64,000 bases of DNA from the NCBI GenBank assembly GCA_023664865.1, contig JAMPEU010000002.1, positions 172,092 through 236,091 of the forward strand. The letters are read 5' to 3'. Made by a program: the position numbers and the translations under genes. Positions 8,522 to 16,968 of this stretch are shown here, piece after piece. Below the pieces are notes generated by a model, which did no database searches, had not been told where the DNA came from, and was given only the letters and a program-made list of their open reading frames with translations. The first letter of the stretch is position 1; every line of letters starts with the position of its first letter. The DNA is from Butyrivibrio sp. (GTDB lineage Bacteria; Bacillota; Clostridia; Lachnospirales; Lachnospiraceae).

Positions 8522-8965
8522 TTATCCCTCTTTTCTTTCTTCAACAATTAATTTTACACCATCAACGCCCAATATCGTTACAACAGCGCCAATTGGAATA
8601 TTAATATTATTGTAGCTGCTCCTCGCAGACCACTCCATACCTCCGGTATTCACCTGTCCTAAACCTTCGGTATTATTAATCTCGCTGATAACAATCGCCT
8701 GTCTGCCAATCATGCCCTCGATATTGGTTCTGACTCTGTCACGGTTAAAATATTTGACCGCAACCGGTCTTGTGAAATACAGCAGAACCGCAGATACCGC
8801 CAAAAATACGAAAATCTGCAAAGGAAGCGGCAATCCCGGTATTGAAATAAGCGCCGCCGCTAACGCGCCTCCTGCAAACCATATTGTCGTCAGTCCCATA
8901 GTGAAAAGTTCAATCGCAACCAGTACAACCATAAGTATAAGCCATACTATTGTCATATCTGCCAT
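8522..8965 (-). CDS. NfeD-like membrane protein
   Basis: A 147-148 residue protein with three or four hydrophobic helices in the first 75 residues and a C-terminal OB-fold (about 85-145: GRQAIVISEIN, GGMEWSARS, IPIGAVVTILGVDGVKLIVEE), as in short NfeD1b proteins without the protease domain. The WSARS motif is characteristic. It is translated just ahead of the SPFH gene. The ATG at 8965 is preferred to a GTG one codon earlier; AAGGGGTGA lies upstream. Confidence 0.88.
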   Translation of the reverse strand: MADMTIVWLILMVVLVAIELFTMGLTTIWFAGGALAAALISIPGLPLPLQIFVFLAVSAVLLYFTRPVAVKYFNRDRVRTNIEGMIGRQAIVISEINNTEGLGQVNTGGMEWSARSSYNNINIPIGAVVTILGVDGVKLIVEERKEG

Positions 8966-9079
8966 CACAACTCACCCCTTCCCCTATATATTCTACTATA
9001 TTATTTTAATAGAAACAAGTATATATTATTATATCGGGAATAAGGATTTATAACCTGCTCAGGCTCTAAAATACCAATT

Positions 9080-10165
9080 TTACCAGAAAACCTGATGTCC
9101 GATAATCATTCCGTCATGATTTCCCGCTACTCTAAAGTGAGTCGCATCTCCTACATTGCTCACTCCCGCCATAGCTTCCTGCGCCGCCTGATAACAGCTA
9201 TCAAGTATATTTCCGTTATTATATACCTTGGCAACCTTGCCGCTCATTGCCGGCGTAAATTGGCCTGACGCATAGATTACGCCTGAAATCGTATTAGGAT
9301 AAGCTCCGCTCCTTACTCTGTTCATTACCACAGATGCAACCGCCAGCTTTCCTTCATACGGTTCGGAACCTGCCTCGCACTGAATAAGAGCCGCCATAAG
9401 CCGCAAATCGTCTGCATCTGCAATAACAGCCTGATTAGCGTCTGCAATCGCTTTCTTTTTGGCTGCAGCCGCCTCTTCTTCCCTTTTCTTTATTGACGCC
9501 ATAGTCTCACCTGCGTCAATATGGAAGTCCATATTCACATATTTTGCCGAAACATACGCCGCGTCATTTTCAAAATACACGCTTATCCAGTCGTCATTTA
9601 CAACCTCGATAACTTCCAGCGCATCATCCTGCGCCAGCCAGCCCAGAATTTCTGCTCCTTCATCAGGCTCTTTGCGCACCCTCAAGCCGTCTGTTTCAAT
9701 CGTAACAATCATATTGCCGACTTCACTTGCCAAAGCTTCCGCGTCTGCGCCAAAAAGCAGATATTCGTCGTTAGCCCAGCCCACCAAATCTCCCGATTCA
9801 AGCTTAGTCCAGCCGTTCTTTCTCTCAAGGATATGCCCCCCGCAGTCCTTGTATAAAAGTCCGACCTTCTCTGCATCTTCGGACGCATCTGCGCGCACGT
9901 TTAACGCTGCCTTAACATCCGCCATAACCAAATCTGATTCTTCCTCCGGTTTCTTAGCAGATGTTTCATTATCCGACGTTCCTTCTTTTGCCGTCATATC
10001 AAGGTCATCATCATTAGTCGAAATAGCATTTGATACTCCCACACTTAAGGAATCGAGATATTCCTTAGTCCCCACTGCAGACGCATCCATACTTATCCCA
10101 CACATCATATATAGGCTTATAACAAGACTCGTCAGTATAAGCCCCAGTCTTTTACCCCTTTTCAT
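9080..10165 (-). CDS. Secreted SleB-type cell wall hydrolase with two SH3 domains
   Basis: Signal peptide at residues 1-30 ending near ASA, then a Ser/Glu/Asp-rich stretch, two bacterial SH3 domains (about 82-142 and 150-212; both with the LNVR/LRVR start), a short charged helix, and a C-terminal hydrolase_2 domain (about 250-361). The likely catalytic glutamate is in IQCEAGSEP, followed by GKLAVASVVMNRV and GQFTP, the hallmarks of SleB/CwlJ-type lytic enzymes. The family cleaves peptidoglycan, often in spore cortex, but SH3-bearing forms also occur as vegetative enzymes. It has its own good promoter (10237-10265), separate from proC upstream. Confidence 0.88.
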   Translation of the reverse strand: MKRGKRLGLILTSLVISLYMMCGISMDASAVGTKEYLDSLSVGVSNAISTNDDDLDMTAKEGTSDNETSAKKPEEESDLVMADVKAALNVRADASEDAEKVGLLYKDCGGHILERKNGWTKLESGDLVGWANDEYLLFGADAEALASEVGNMIVTIETDGLRVRKEPDEGAEILGWLAQDDALEVIEVVNDDWISVYFENDAAYVSAKYVNMDFHIDAGETMASIKKREEEAAAAKKKAIADANQAVIADADDLRLMAALIQCEAGSEPYEGKLAVASVVMNRVRSGAYPNTISGVIYASGQFTPAMSGKVAKVYNNGNILDSCYQAAQEAMAGVSNVGDATHFRVAGNHDGMIIGHQVFW

Positions 10166-10236
10166 GAATGCATACCTCCACTTTTAATTATTATTTGCAA
10201 AATTATTACAAAATTGTTAAATAGTCGTTTTGGATA

Positions 10237-10265
10237 ATTCTAGCAAAACATTATACCTTTGTCAA
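10237..10265 (-). promoter_or_regulatory. Promoter of the SleB-like gene
   Basis: Minus strand: -35 TTGACA (10260-10265), 17-base spacer, -10 TAGAAT (10237-10242) with an upstream TG. Transcription should start near 10230, giving a leader of about 65 bases. Confidence 0.8.
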
Positions 10266-10312
10266 GTTTGCATTTCAATAATATTAAATTTGGGAAAATA
10301 TGCACAAAATTG

Positions 10313-11107
10313 TTACAATTTTTTTGACTTTTCAACACACGCTGCCAAGGCATCCATAACCGCCCCGCGCATGCCCTTTTCTTCTAATACCCTCACTCCC
10401 TGAATGGTCGTACCGCCGGGAGAACATACCATGTCTTTCAGTTCGCCCGGGTGTTTCCCACTCTCCAATACCAATTTGGCGCTGCCATACACGGTCTGCG
10501 CTGCAAACTCATACGCCTGCGCCCGCGACATTCCTGCCGCCACTCCCGCATCCGCCATCGCCTCAATAAACATAAACACATATGCAGGCGAACTGCCGCT
10601 GACTGCACCGACTGCGTCCATAAGTTTCTCCGGCACAAGGCTTGCTTTGCCGAAACTCTCCATCAGCTTAATGCTCATCTCAGTTTCTTCCTGCGACACT
10701 TTATCGTTCACGCATACTCCCGTACAGCCTTCGCCCACAAGCGCCGGAGTATTGGGCATGCAGCGCACAAGTTTTATACGTCTGCCAAAAACATTCTCAA
10801 TCCATTCCAATGTCTTGCCTGCCGCGATACTGATAATAAGCGCATCAGCCCTTACTGAATCCTTTATTTCCAATATTACTTCTTCCATAACCTGGGGTTT
10901 AACTGCAAGTATAAGTACATCTGACATTGCCGCCGTTTCAGAATTAGTTTTGCTGACACATGTGTCATATTTTGTTTTTATGGTTTCTTTTGTCGCCTCA
11001 GTCTTAGAACAACCGATAATATCTGCTGGCTTTACTATCTCCTTTTTCAACATACCCGCTATCATTGCGTCCGCCATATTTCCTAAGCCGATAAATCCGA
11101 TTTTCAT
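10313..11107 (-). CDS. proC: Pyrroline-5-carboxylate reductase
   Basis: Last step of proline synthesis: NAD(P)H reduction of pyrroline-5-carboxylate. The Rossmann motif GFIGLGNMADAMIAG lies at the N-terminus; VLAVKPQ and RCMPNTPALVGEG are typical, as is the C-terminal substrate region GSSPAYVFMFIEAMADAGV followed by SPGGTTIQG. The start at 11107 is chosen because GGAGG lies 9 bases upstream and the protein then begins directly with MKIGFIG; an earlier in-frame ATG would add 18 unlikely residues. Confidence 0.95.
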   Translation of the reverse strand: MKIGFIGLGNMADAMIAGMLKKEIVKPADIIGCSKTEATKETIKTKYDTCVSKTNSETAAMSDVLILAVKPQVMEEVILEIKDSVRADALIISIAAGKTLEWIENVFGRRIKLVRCMPNTPALVGEGCTGVCVNDKVSQEETEMSIKLMESFGKASLVPEKLMDAVGAVSGSSPAYVFMFIEAMADAGVAAGMSRAQAYEFAAQTVYGSAKLVLESGKHPGELKDMVCSPGGTTIQGVRVLEEKGMRGAVMDALAACVEKSKKL

Positions 11108-11179
11108 AACTGGTCTCCTCCAATTCATTATTTTATGACATGAGTTGTATATATTGTACAACGTAACCTATCCAAAATG

Positions 11180-11971
11180 TTATTTCTGTCTCCTCTGTCT
11201 CGCCGCCTCATATATCAGCACAGAAGCCGCTACCGCCGCATTGAGCGATTCCACTTTGCCTAACATGGGAATTTTTATCGCAGCATCCGCCGCTTTCGCA
11301 GTTTCCTCACGAAGCCCGTTTCCTTCATTCCCTATCAGAAAAGCCGTTCCCGATTGGTAATTACATTCATCATAGGCTTTTGCACCCTCAAGATGCGCAG
11401 CATAGACTGTAATATTTTTCTTCTGCATTTCTTCTATTATAATGTTTAAATCCTGCACATAGAGAAACGGCATCCGATACACAGCACCCATCGTAGAGCG
11501 TATGGCCTTAGGGTTATAAATATCCGCCGTATCATCGCTCATAATAATCCCGCTTACTCCTGCACCCTCCGCAGCGCGAAAAATAGTGCCGAGATTTCCC
11601 GGATCCTGAATAGTTTCTAATATAATAAACATGGGATTTGGCGTTTTGAACATTGCAGACTCAGTATACCGACTTTGCCGTACCACACAGAGAATTCCCT
11701 GCGGCGTCTTCGTATCCGACATTTTTACAAATATTTCATCAGAAACTGTCTCATAATAAGAAATCTCTGTTTCAAGCTTCGCCTTACAGGCGTCGGACAT
11801 TTCTTTTAAAAAAGACTCTGAAACGTAAACCTTTTCAATCATATCCACAGGCGCTTCAAGGAACATTTTTATGCCCTCAGCCACAAAAAGCCCCTGTTCG
11901 CGCCGCTCCTTCGCCTTCTGCTCAAGCTGAATGACTGCCTTTACCCCTTTATTATCACTACTCGTTATCAT
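11180..11971 (-). CDS. TrmH/SpoU-family RNA 2'-O-methyltransferase
   Basis: Transfers methyl from SAM to a ribose 2'-OH in rRNA or tRNA. The 263-residue protein has an N-terminal substrate-binding L30-like domain (about 1-95; EQKAKERREQGLFVAEGIK) and a SPOUT catalytic domain with the three knotted motifs: ILETIQDPGNLGTIFRAAEG, FLIGNEGNGL and IPMLGKVESLNAAVAASVLIYE. It is a close match to the YsgA/RlmB-like type; the exact target nucleotide is not predictable. It probably stands alone: palindrome A2 precedes it and proC follows after 72 bases. Confidence 0.9.
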   Translation of the reverse strand: MITSSDNKGVKAVIQLEQKAKERREQGLFVAEGIKMFLEAPVDMIEKVYVSESFLKEMSDACKAKLETEISYYETVSDEIFVKMSDTKTPQGILCVVRQSRYTESAMFKTPNPMFIILETIQDPGNLGTIFRAAEGAGVSGIIMSDDTADIYNPKAIRSTMGAVYRMPFLYVQDLNIIIEEMQKKNITVYAAHLEGAKAYDECNYQSGTAFLIGNEGNGLREETAKAADAAIKIPMLGKVESLNAAVAASVLIYEAARQRRQK

Positions 11972-12006
11972 ATCAGACTTTCCCTTTAATATTCTTTATG
12001 GCAGAC

Positions 12007-12062
12007 TATTATAATTGCTATTACAATTACTATTACATATTATTACAATTGCTATTTCAATA
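12007..12062. repeat. Degenerate ATTACAATT-type short tandem repeat
   Basis: The A/T-rich stretch contains four imperfect copies of ATTACAATTGCTATT-like units (14-17 bases). It lies between palindrome A2 and the SpoU gene start. Confidence 0.5.
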
Positions 12063-12065
12063 ACC

Positions 12066-12152
12066 AGAGTTTAATCAACATGAACAAAATAAGGGGCGAC
12101 TTACCTCTTTTCAGGCATGGAGCCCCGTTTTTGTTCATGTTGATTAAACTCG
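12066..12152 (+). repeat. Family A palindromic repeat, copy A2
   Basis: 87 bp from AGAGTTTA to TAAACTCG with perfect outer arms ATCAAC/GTTGAT and inner GGGGC/GCCCC. The apical GACTTACC...GGCATGGA sequence is kept (one G to T change). It lies 84 bases past the pfkA stop, in the same orientation relative to the upstream gene as A1. Confidence 0.85.
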
Positions 12153-12240
12153 TCCTGTAAATCACATTTTCACAATTGACTAAACTCGTCCCAGCAAATC
12201 ACATTCTCACAATTTCCTAAACTCGTCCCAGCAAACTACA
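12145..12240. repeat. Triplicated end of palindrome A2
   Basis: The last bases of A2 with about 28 flanking bases are repeated: units start at 12145, 12181 and 12218, each TAAACTCGTCC followed by a shared AAATCACATT.TCACAATT in the first two. The third is cut by the pfkA stop codon region. Confidence 0.75.
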
Positions 12241-13210
12241 ATGCCAGAATCTTGCTCACCTCATATACATACTCCGGAATACTCTTCTGCATATTGAGCG
12301 CTTCCTCGATATCAAAATCCATAAACTCTCCATGCAGATAGCCTACGACTCTGTTCGATTTACCCTCACATAAAATATCCGCTGCATATGCGCCCATTAT
12401 TGAGGCGTAATATCTATCCTTACAGGTTGGCGCTCCGCCACGCTGCAAATATCCAAGAATGGTAGCCCTTGTCTCCATACCGGTAGCCGCTTCAATTCTC
12501 CTTGCCATAGAAGTAGAGTGTCCGATGCCTTCCGCATTAATAATGATATGGTGCGTCTTACCCCTCTTCCTGCTGGCTATTATGTTATTGATAATCTCCT
12601 GCTCGTTATAGTCATATTTTTCAGGCAGAAGTATGTCTTCCGCGCCGTTGGCAATACCGCACCACAAAGCGATATAACCCGCGTTCCTGCCCATAACCTC
12701 AATGATGCTGCATCTTTCATGCGAAGATGATGTGTCACGCACCTTGTCAATCGCCTCCATAGCCGTATTAATTGCGGTATCAAAGCCTATGGTATACTCT
12801 GTACATGCTATGTCCAAATCTATTGTTCCCGGCAGACCGATTGTATTGATGCCCTGCTTGGCAAGCGCCTGCGCTCCACGGTATGAACCGTCTCCGCCGA
12901 TAACGACCAGACCGTCTATTCCATACTTGCGGCATACGTCCGCCGCCTTCTTCTGACCTTCTTCAGTACGCATTTCCGAGCAGCGTGCAGTTCCGAGAAT
13001 GGTTCCGCCGCGCTGGATAGTGTCAGAAACATACCATCTCTCCAAATCCATGATTTCTTCATTCATAAGGCCCTGATAGCCTTTTTTGATTCCCTTAACA
13101 TTAACGCCGTTAGCTAAAGCTTTCCTGACAACCGCACGAATAGCGGCATTCATACCCGGCGCGTCGCCCCCGCTCGTTAAAACGCCTATTGTTTTAATCT
13201 CTTTTGCCAT
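12236..13210 (-). CDS. pfkA: ATP-dependent 6-phosphofructokinase
   Basis: Phosphorylates fructose 6-phosphate in glycolysis. N-terminal GVLTSGGDAPGMN and the GGDGS motif (Gly rather than Asp after GGD) indicate use of ATP, not pyrophosphate. The catalytic loop reads PGTIDLDI, where E. coli has PGTIDNDI; both aspartates are kept. MGRNAGYIALW and YLQRGGAPTCKDR match the substrate-binding blocks. The start at 13210 (MAKEIKT) is supported by AAAGGATGCGAGG upstream; an earlier ATG 10 codons back is less likely. It follows dnaE, a common Firmicutes order. Confidence 0.95.
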   Translation of the reverse strand: MAKEIKTIGVLTSGGDAPGMNAAIRAVVRKALANGVNVKGIKKGYQGLMNEEIMDLERWYVSDTIQRGGTILGTARCSEMRTEEGQKKAADVCRKYGIDGLVVIGGDGSYRGAQALAKQGINTIGLPGTIDLDIACTEYTIGFDTAINTAMEAIDKVRDTSSSHERCSIIEVMGRNAGYIALWCGIANGAEDILLPEKYDYNEQEIINNIIASRKRGKTHHIIINAEGIGHSTSMARRIEAATGMETRATILGYLQRGGAPTCKDRYYASIMGAYAADILCEGKSNRVVGYLHGEFMDFDIEEALNMQKSIPEYVYEVSKILAL

Positions 13211-13294
13211 ATCCTCGCATCCTTTCACACTAATAAACATGAAACGCCTGATTGTTTTAATTTTACCCTATACAAAAGATGTTTTCAATATTTT

Positions 13295-16200
13295 TTAAAC
13301 AACCCTGACATTTTCTTTTCCAAACAGGTTTTCCAGTTTCTCAATCAGCGCCCCGTCGGCATTAACGTTCTGGTTTGCCGAAAGCTGTTTCATTGACTTT
13401 GGATTCTCGACATAAATCACGACGCTGTCCCGCCCCTCCGAATCATGGAGCGCAGACATAAGTTCTTCATTTTTTTCTTCATATAACTCTTTTGTGGCAA
13501 ACTTAATCCATAATTTCTTAGCTATTTCATCAAACGCAGTAATTTTCTCGCATATAAGCTTAGCATCCTTATCTTCTTCAGCGGAAACCCTGCCTTTGAT
13601 AAATACTTTTTTATCCTCTATAAGCTTGTCTGAGTTCTTCTCATAATCTCTGGGAAAAACAATCACATCTATCGAGCCTACCAAATCTTCTACCTGAAGA
13701 AACGCCATTACCTGTTCGTTCTTCGTATACTTCATCCTCTTATCTGCGATAATGCCGCCAATAGTGACGGACTGCCCGTCTTTTACGATAGTCGTGCCGG
13801 TTTCCTCGTCCAGTATGAAATCAGAAGTCATATTTGTGATATTCTCACGCCATATCTTCTGGTACTCTTCCAAAGGGTGTCCGCTTACATATATTCCCAG
13901 CACTTCTTTTTCAAATGCAAGCTTCATGTCTTTAGAATACTCGCCCACGTCAGGAAGTTTTATTTCATAGTTCTCCTTTTCATCTTCCGCCGCTATGTCA
14001 AACAGCGAAAGCTGTCCCGCCATATTGTTTTTCTTATCCTGCGATATGCTGTCCATAATCTGCACATATACGCTCATGAACTGCTTTCTGGTCCCGCCGA
14101 GGCTGTCCATTGCGCCCGCTTTGATAAAATTCTCAATAGCGCGCTTGTTGACGTCCTTATCCGCCATACGTGTAATAAAATCTTTCAGATTAGTATACGG
14201 TCCCCGCAGCTTTCTCTCTTCTACCACGGTTTCGATTACCGGGCGCCCTACGCTCTTAATTGCCGTCAGTGCATAGCGGATGGAATTTCCCGATACGGAA
14301 AACCTGATTTCGCCCTCGTTGATATCCGGCGGCAGAATCTGTATGCCCATATTTTTGCATGTCATTATATATTCCGACACTTTTCCCGAATTATCGATTA
14401 CGGAAGTAAGCAGCGCCGCCATAAACTCCACCGGATAATAATATTTAAGGTAAGCAGTCTGGTAAGCGACTACCGCGTAACATGCGGCATGCGATTTATT
14501 AAAAGCATATTTGGCAAAATCCATCATGGTATCATATATGTGGTCCGCCACTTGCGCACTTATGCCGTTTGCCACACAGCCCGGCACGCCTTCTTCCGGA
14601 TTGCCATATGTGAAATTTTTACGCTCCTGCTCCATAACATATTGCTTTTTCTTACTCATGGCGCGGCGCACCAAATCGCTGCGCCCCATGGTATACCCGC
14701 CAAGTTCACGCACAATCTGCATAACCTGTTCCTGATATACGATACAGCCATAAGTCGGCGCAAGAATCGGTTCAAGCTGCGGACAGTCATAAGTAATCGA
14801 GCCGGCGTCATTTTTACCCTTAATATATTTCGGTATAAAATCCATCGGCCCCGGACGGTACAGCGATATGCCCGCAATGATATCCTCAAGGCTTTGCGGC
14901 TTAAGCTCCTTCATAAAGCTTTTCATCCCGCCGCTTTCAAGCTGGAATATGCCCTCGGTATGTCCCGAGGCGATAGATGCCAGCACCTCAGAGTCATTAT
15001 AATCAATATTATCTATATCTATGGACGTACCCGTCTTCTTCTGCGCCATCTCTACGGCGTCCTGAATCACAGTAAGGGTACGGAGCCCCAGAAAATCCAT
15101 TTTAAGAAGTCCCAGCTCTTCAATCGTAGTCATTGTAAACTGAGTGGTAACTGCATTATCCCCGCCTCGTGAAAGCGGTACAAATTCTTCCGCCGCCTTA
15201 GGGCAGATAACCACGCCTGCGGCATGAGTGGAAGTGTGTCTGGGAAGACCTTCCAGACGTTTCGACATATCAATCAAAACTTTTAAGTTTTCATCTTCCG
15301 CATATAACTTTTTTAATTCGGGATTCATATCCAGCGCTTTATCTATAGTAATATTTAACTCATACGGAATCATTTTTGCAATAGAATCCACATAAGCATA
15401 GGGCAAATCCATAACGCGCCCTACGTCGCGGATAACAGCCTTCGCTCCCATAGTTCCGAATGTGACAATCTGCACTACCTTATCCTGCCCGTATTTCCTG
15501 CCGACATAATCAATTACTTCCTGTCTTCTTTCATAGCAGAAGTCCACATCAATATCGGGCATGGAGACACGCTCCGGATTTAGGAAACGCTCGAACAAAA
15601 GATTATATTTTATGGGATCGATATTGGTAATTTTAAGGCAATAAGCAACAATGCTGCCCGCCGCGGAACCACGTCCCGGTCCGACCGCTATACCGTTCTC
15701 CCGACAATAATTTATATAGTCCCACACAATAAGAAAGTAATCCACGAAACCCATGGTTTTTATGATGTTGAGTTCATAATCCATTTTTTCTTTAAGGGTT
15801 CCGTCGTCTTCAGGATAGCGGAATTTTAATCCCTGAATACAAAGCTCATTCAAATAGCCCCATGAATCATATCCTTCCGGCACGTCATAGTGCGGCACCT
15901 TGTAGACGCCGAACTCAATTTCGACATGGCATCTGTCGGCAATCCTTTGTGTATTTTCAACGGCCTCCCAGGCATATGGGAAAAGCCCCTTCATTTCTTC
16001 TTCGCTCTTCACATAATACTGACCGCCCACATAACGCAGCCTGTCCTCATCCGCCAGTTTCTTTCCGGTCTGTAAGCACAGCAGGATATCATGTGATTTT
16101 TCATCTTCTGCATAAGTATAATGCACATCGTTAGTAGCGACCAACGGAATATCCAGTTCCCTGCTTATGTTAAGCAGCGCGGTATTTACCGTCTTTTGTT

Positions 16201-16744
16201 CAGGAATCCCATGGTCCTGTAATTCCAGAAAATAATTGCCCTTGCCAAAGCAGTCCTCGTATCTTTTCGCCGCCTTTTTCGCCTCGTCGATTAGCCCTTT
16301 CTGTATATACCGCGGCACTTCGCCCGCCAGACATGCAGAAAGCGCAATAAGTCCTTCGTGGAACTCATTTAGCACTTCCATATCTACACGAGGCCTGTAA
16401 TAATAGCCTTCGGTAAATCCGCGGCTGACTATCTTCATCAGGTTAGCATAGCCTGTATTGTTTTCCGCCAAAAGCACCAAATGGTAATATCTGTCGTCGC
16501 CCCCCGACACTTCCCTGTCAAAGCGGGAATTGGGCGCAACATAAACTTCGCAGCCAATTATGGGGTTAATGCCTGCCGCTTTTGCCTCTTTATAAAAATC
16601 AATTACGCCGTACATGACGCCATGGTCAGTAATTGCCGCGCTGTCCATGCCAAGCTCTTTGACTCTCTTGATATATTCTTTGATTTTGTTAGAGCCGTCC
16701 AAAAGACTGTATTCTGTATGGACATGCAGATGTGCAAAAGCCAT
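13295..16744 (-). CDS. dnaE: DNA polymerase III alpha subunit DnaE
   Basis: Replicative DNA polymerase subunit of the DnaE type. Order of domains: PHP domain (HLHVHTEYSLLDG at residues 5-17), the polymerase palm with GPGRGSAAGSIVAYCL and the catalytic MPDIDVDFCYERR, fingers, helix-hairpin-helix region and an OB-fold (VTIGGIIADKRMKYTK). At 1149 residues it is the usual DnaE length and lacks the internal exonuclease of PolC. Firmicutes normally also carry PolC, and DnaE then extends primers; PolC is not in this window. It is followed after 84 bases by pfkA. Confidence 0.96.
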   Translation of the reverse strand: MAFAHLHVHTEYSLLDGSNKIKEYIKRVKELGMDSAAITDHGVMYGVIDFYKEAKAAGINPIIGCEVYVAPNSRFDREVSGGDDRYYHLVLLAENNTGYANLMKIVSRGFTEGYYYRPRVDMEVLNEFHEGLIALSACLAGEVPRYIQKGLIDEAKKAAKRYEDCFGKGNYFLELQDHGIPEQKTVNTALLNISRELDIPLVATNDVHYTYAEDEKSHDILLCLQTGKKLADEDRLRYVGGQYYVKSEEEMKGLFPYAWEAVENTQRIADRCHVEIEFGVYKVPHYDVPEGYDSWGYLNELCIQGLKFRYPEDDGTLKEKMDYELNIIKTMGFVDYFLIVWDYINYCRENGIAVGPGRGSAAGSIVAYCLKITNIDPIKYNLLFERFLNPERVSMPDIDVDFCYERRQEVIDYVGRKYGQDKVVQIVTFGTMGAKAVIRDVGRVMDLPYAYVDSIAKMIPYELNITIDKALDMNPELKKLYAEDENLKVLIDMSKRLEGLPRHTSTHAAGVVICPKAAEEFVPLSRGGDNAVTTQFTMTTIEELGLLKMDFLGLRTLTVIQDAVEMAQKKTGTSIDIDNIDYNDSEVLASIASGHTEGIFQLESGGMKSFMKELKPQSLEDIIAGISLYRPGPMDFIPKYIKGKNDAGSITYDCPQLEPILAPTYGCIVYQEQVMQIVRELGGYTMGRSDLVRRAMSKKKQYVMEQERKNFTYGNPEEGVPGCVANGISAQVADHIYDTMMDFAKYAFNKSHAACYAVVAYQTAYLKYYYPVEFMAALLTSVIDNSGKVSEYIMTCKNMGIQILPPDINEGEIRFSVSGNSIRYALTAIKSVGRPVIETVVEERKLRGPYTNLKDFITRMADKDVNKRAIENFIKAGAMDSLGGTRKQFMSVYVQIMDSISQDKKNNMAGQLSLFDIAAEDEKENYEIKLPDVGEYSKDMKLAFEKEVLGIYVSGHPLEEYQKIWRENITNMTSDFILDEETGTTIVKDGQSVTIGGIIADKRMKYTKNEQVMAFLQVEDLVGSIDVIVFPRDYEKNSDKLIEDKKVFIKGRVSAEEDKDAKLICEKITAFDEIAKKLWIKFATKELYEEKNEELMSALHDSEGRDSVVIYVENPKSMKQLSANQNVNADGALIEKLENLFGKENVRVV

Positions 16745-16791
16745 GCGGCACCTCGTTTCTATTGTTTTTATTACTATTCTATGTTACTGAA

Positions 16792-16944
16792 GGCGGCATG
16801 AGCTCATATGCTTACACTTGAGGCACGCTCCCGCTCCGTGGAAAATCGTAGCGGTACTAAGTTCAAAAGCTAAAAAGCAGCTTTTTCACTAAGTACCGAC
16901 GTTTTCCAAGGGCCTCAAGAGTAAGCATATGAGCTCATGCCGCC
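16792..16944 (+). repeat. Family B long palindrome, copy B1
   Basis: 153 bp lying 24 bases past the metK stop and 47 bases before the dnaE start. Perfect 24-bp outer arms (16792-16815 and 16921-16944, beginning GGCGGCATGAGCTCATATG) continue as CTTGAGGC/GCCTCAAG. The core from about 16824 to 16911 is shared with copies at 21579 and 44628: CACGCTC.CGCTCCGTG, GCGGTACTAAG, a small AAAAGCT/AGCTTTT hairpin, CTAAGTACCG and TTTTCCAAGG. Confidence 0.85.
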
Positions 16945-16968
16945 CCAAGTCTGTGAATATTAACAATA

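Noticed and set aside
9459-10187. 242-codon open frame opposite the SleB-like gene
   Set aside because: Ser/Ala-rich shadow frame of a gene with clear SH3 and hydrolase domains.
12145-12240. Short CRISPR-like array next to pfkA
   Set aside because: Three imperfect 36-37 base units without distinct spacers, derived from the end of palindrome A2; no cas genes.
12236-13210. PfkA as a pyrophosphate-dependent enzyme because PGTIDLDI differs from E. coli
   Set aside because: The deciding GGDGS motif is of the ATP type; the Asn-to-Leu change is outside the phosphoryl-donor determinant.
13877-15172. 431-codon open frame on the plus strand inside dnaE
   Set aside because: It lies opposite the fully conserved dnaE coding sequence, has no ribosome site, and its translation shows no domain; it is a shadow of codon bias.
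16792-16944. Insertion sequence or transposase remnant in family B palindromes
   Set aside because: No coding potential inside the 153-179 bp elements and no clear target-site duplication; they are kept as non-coding repeats.
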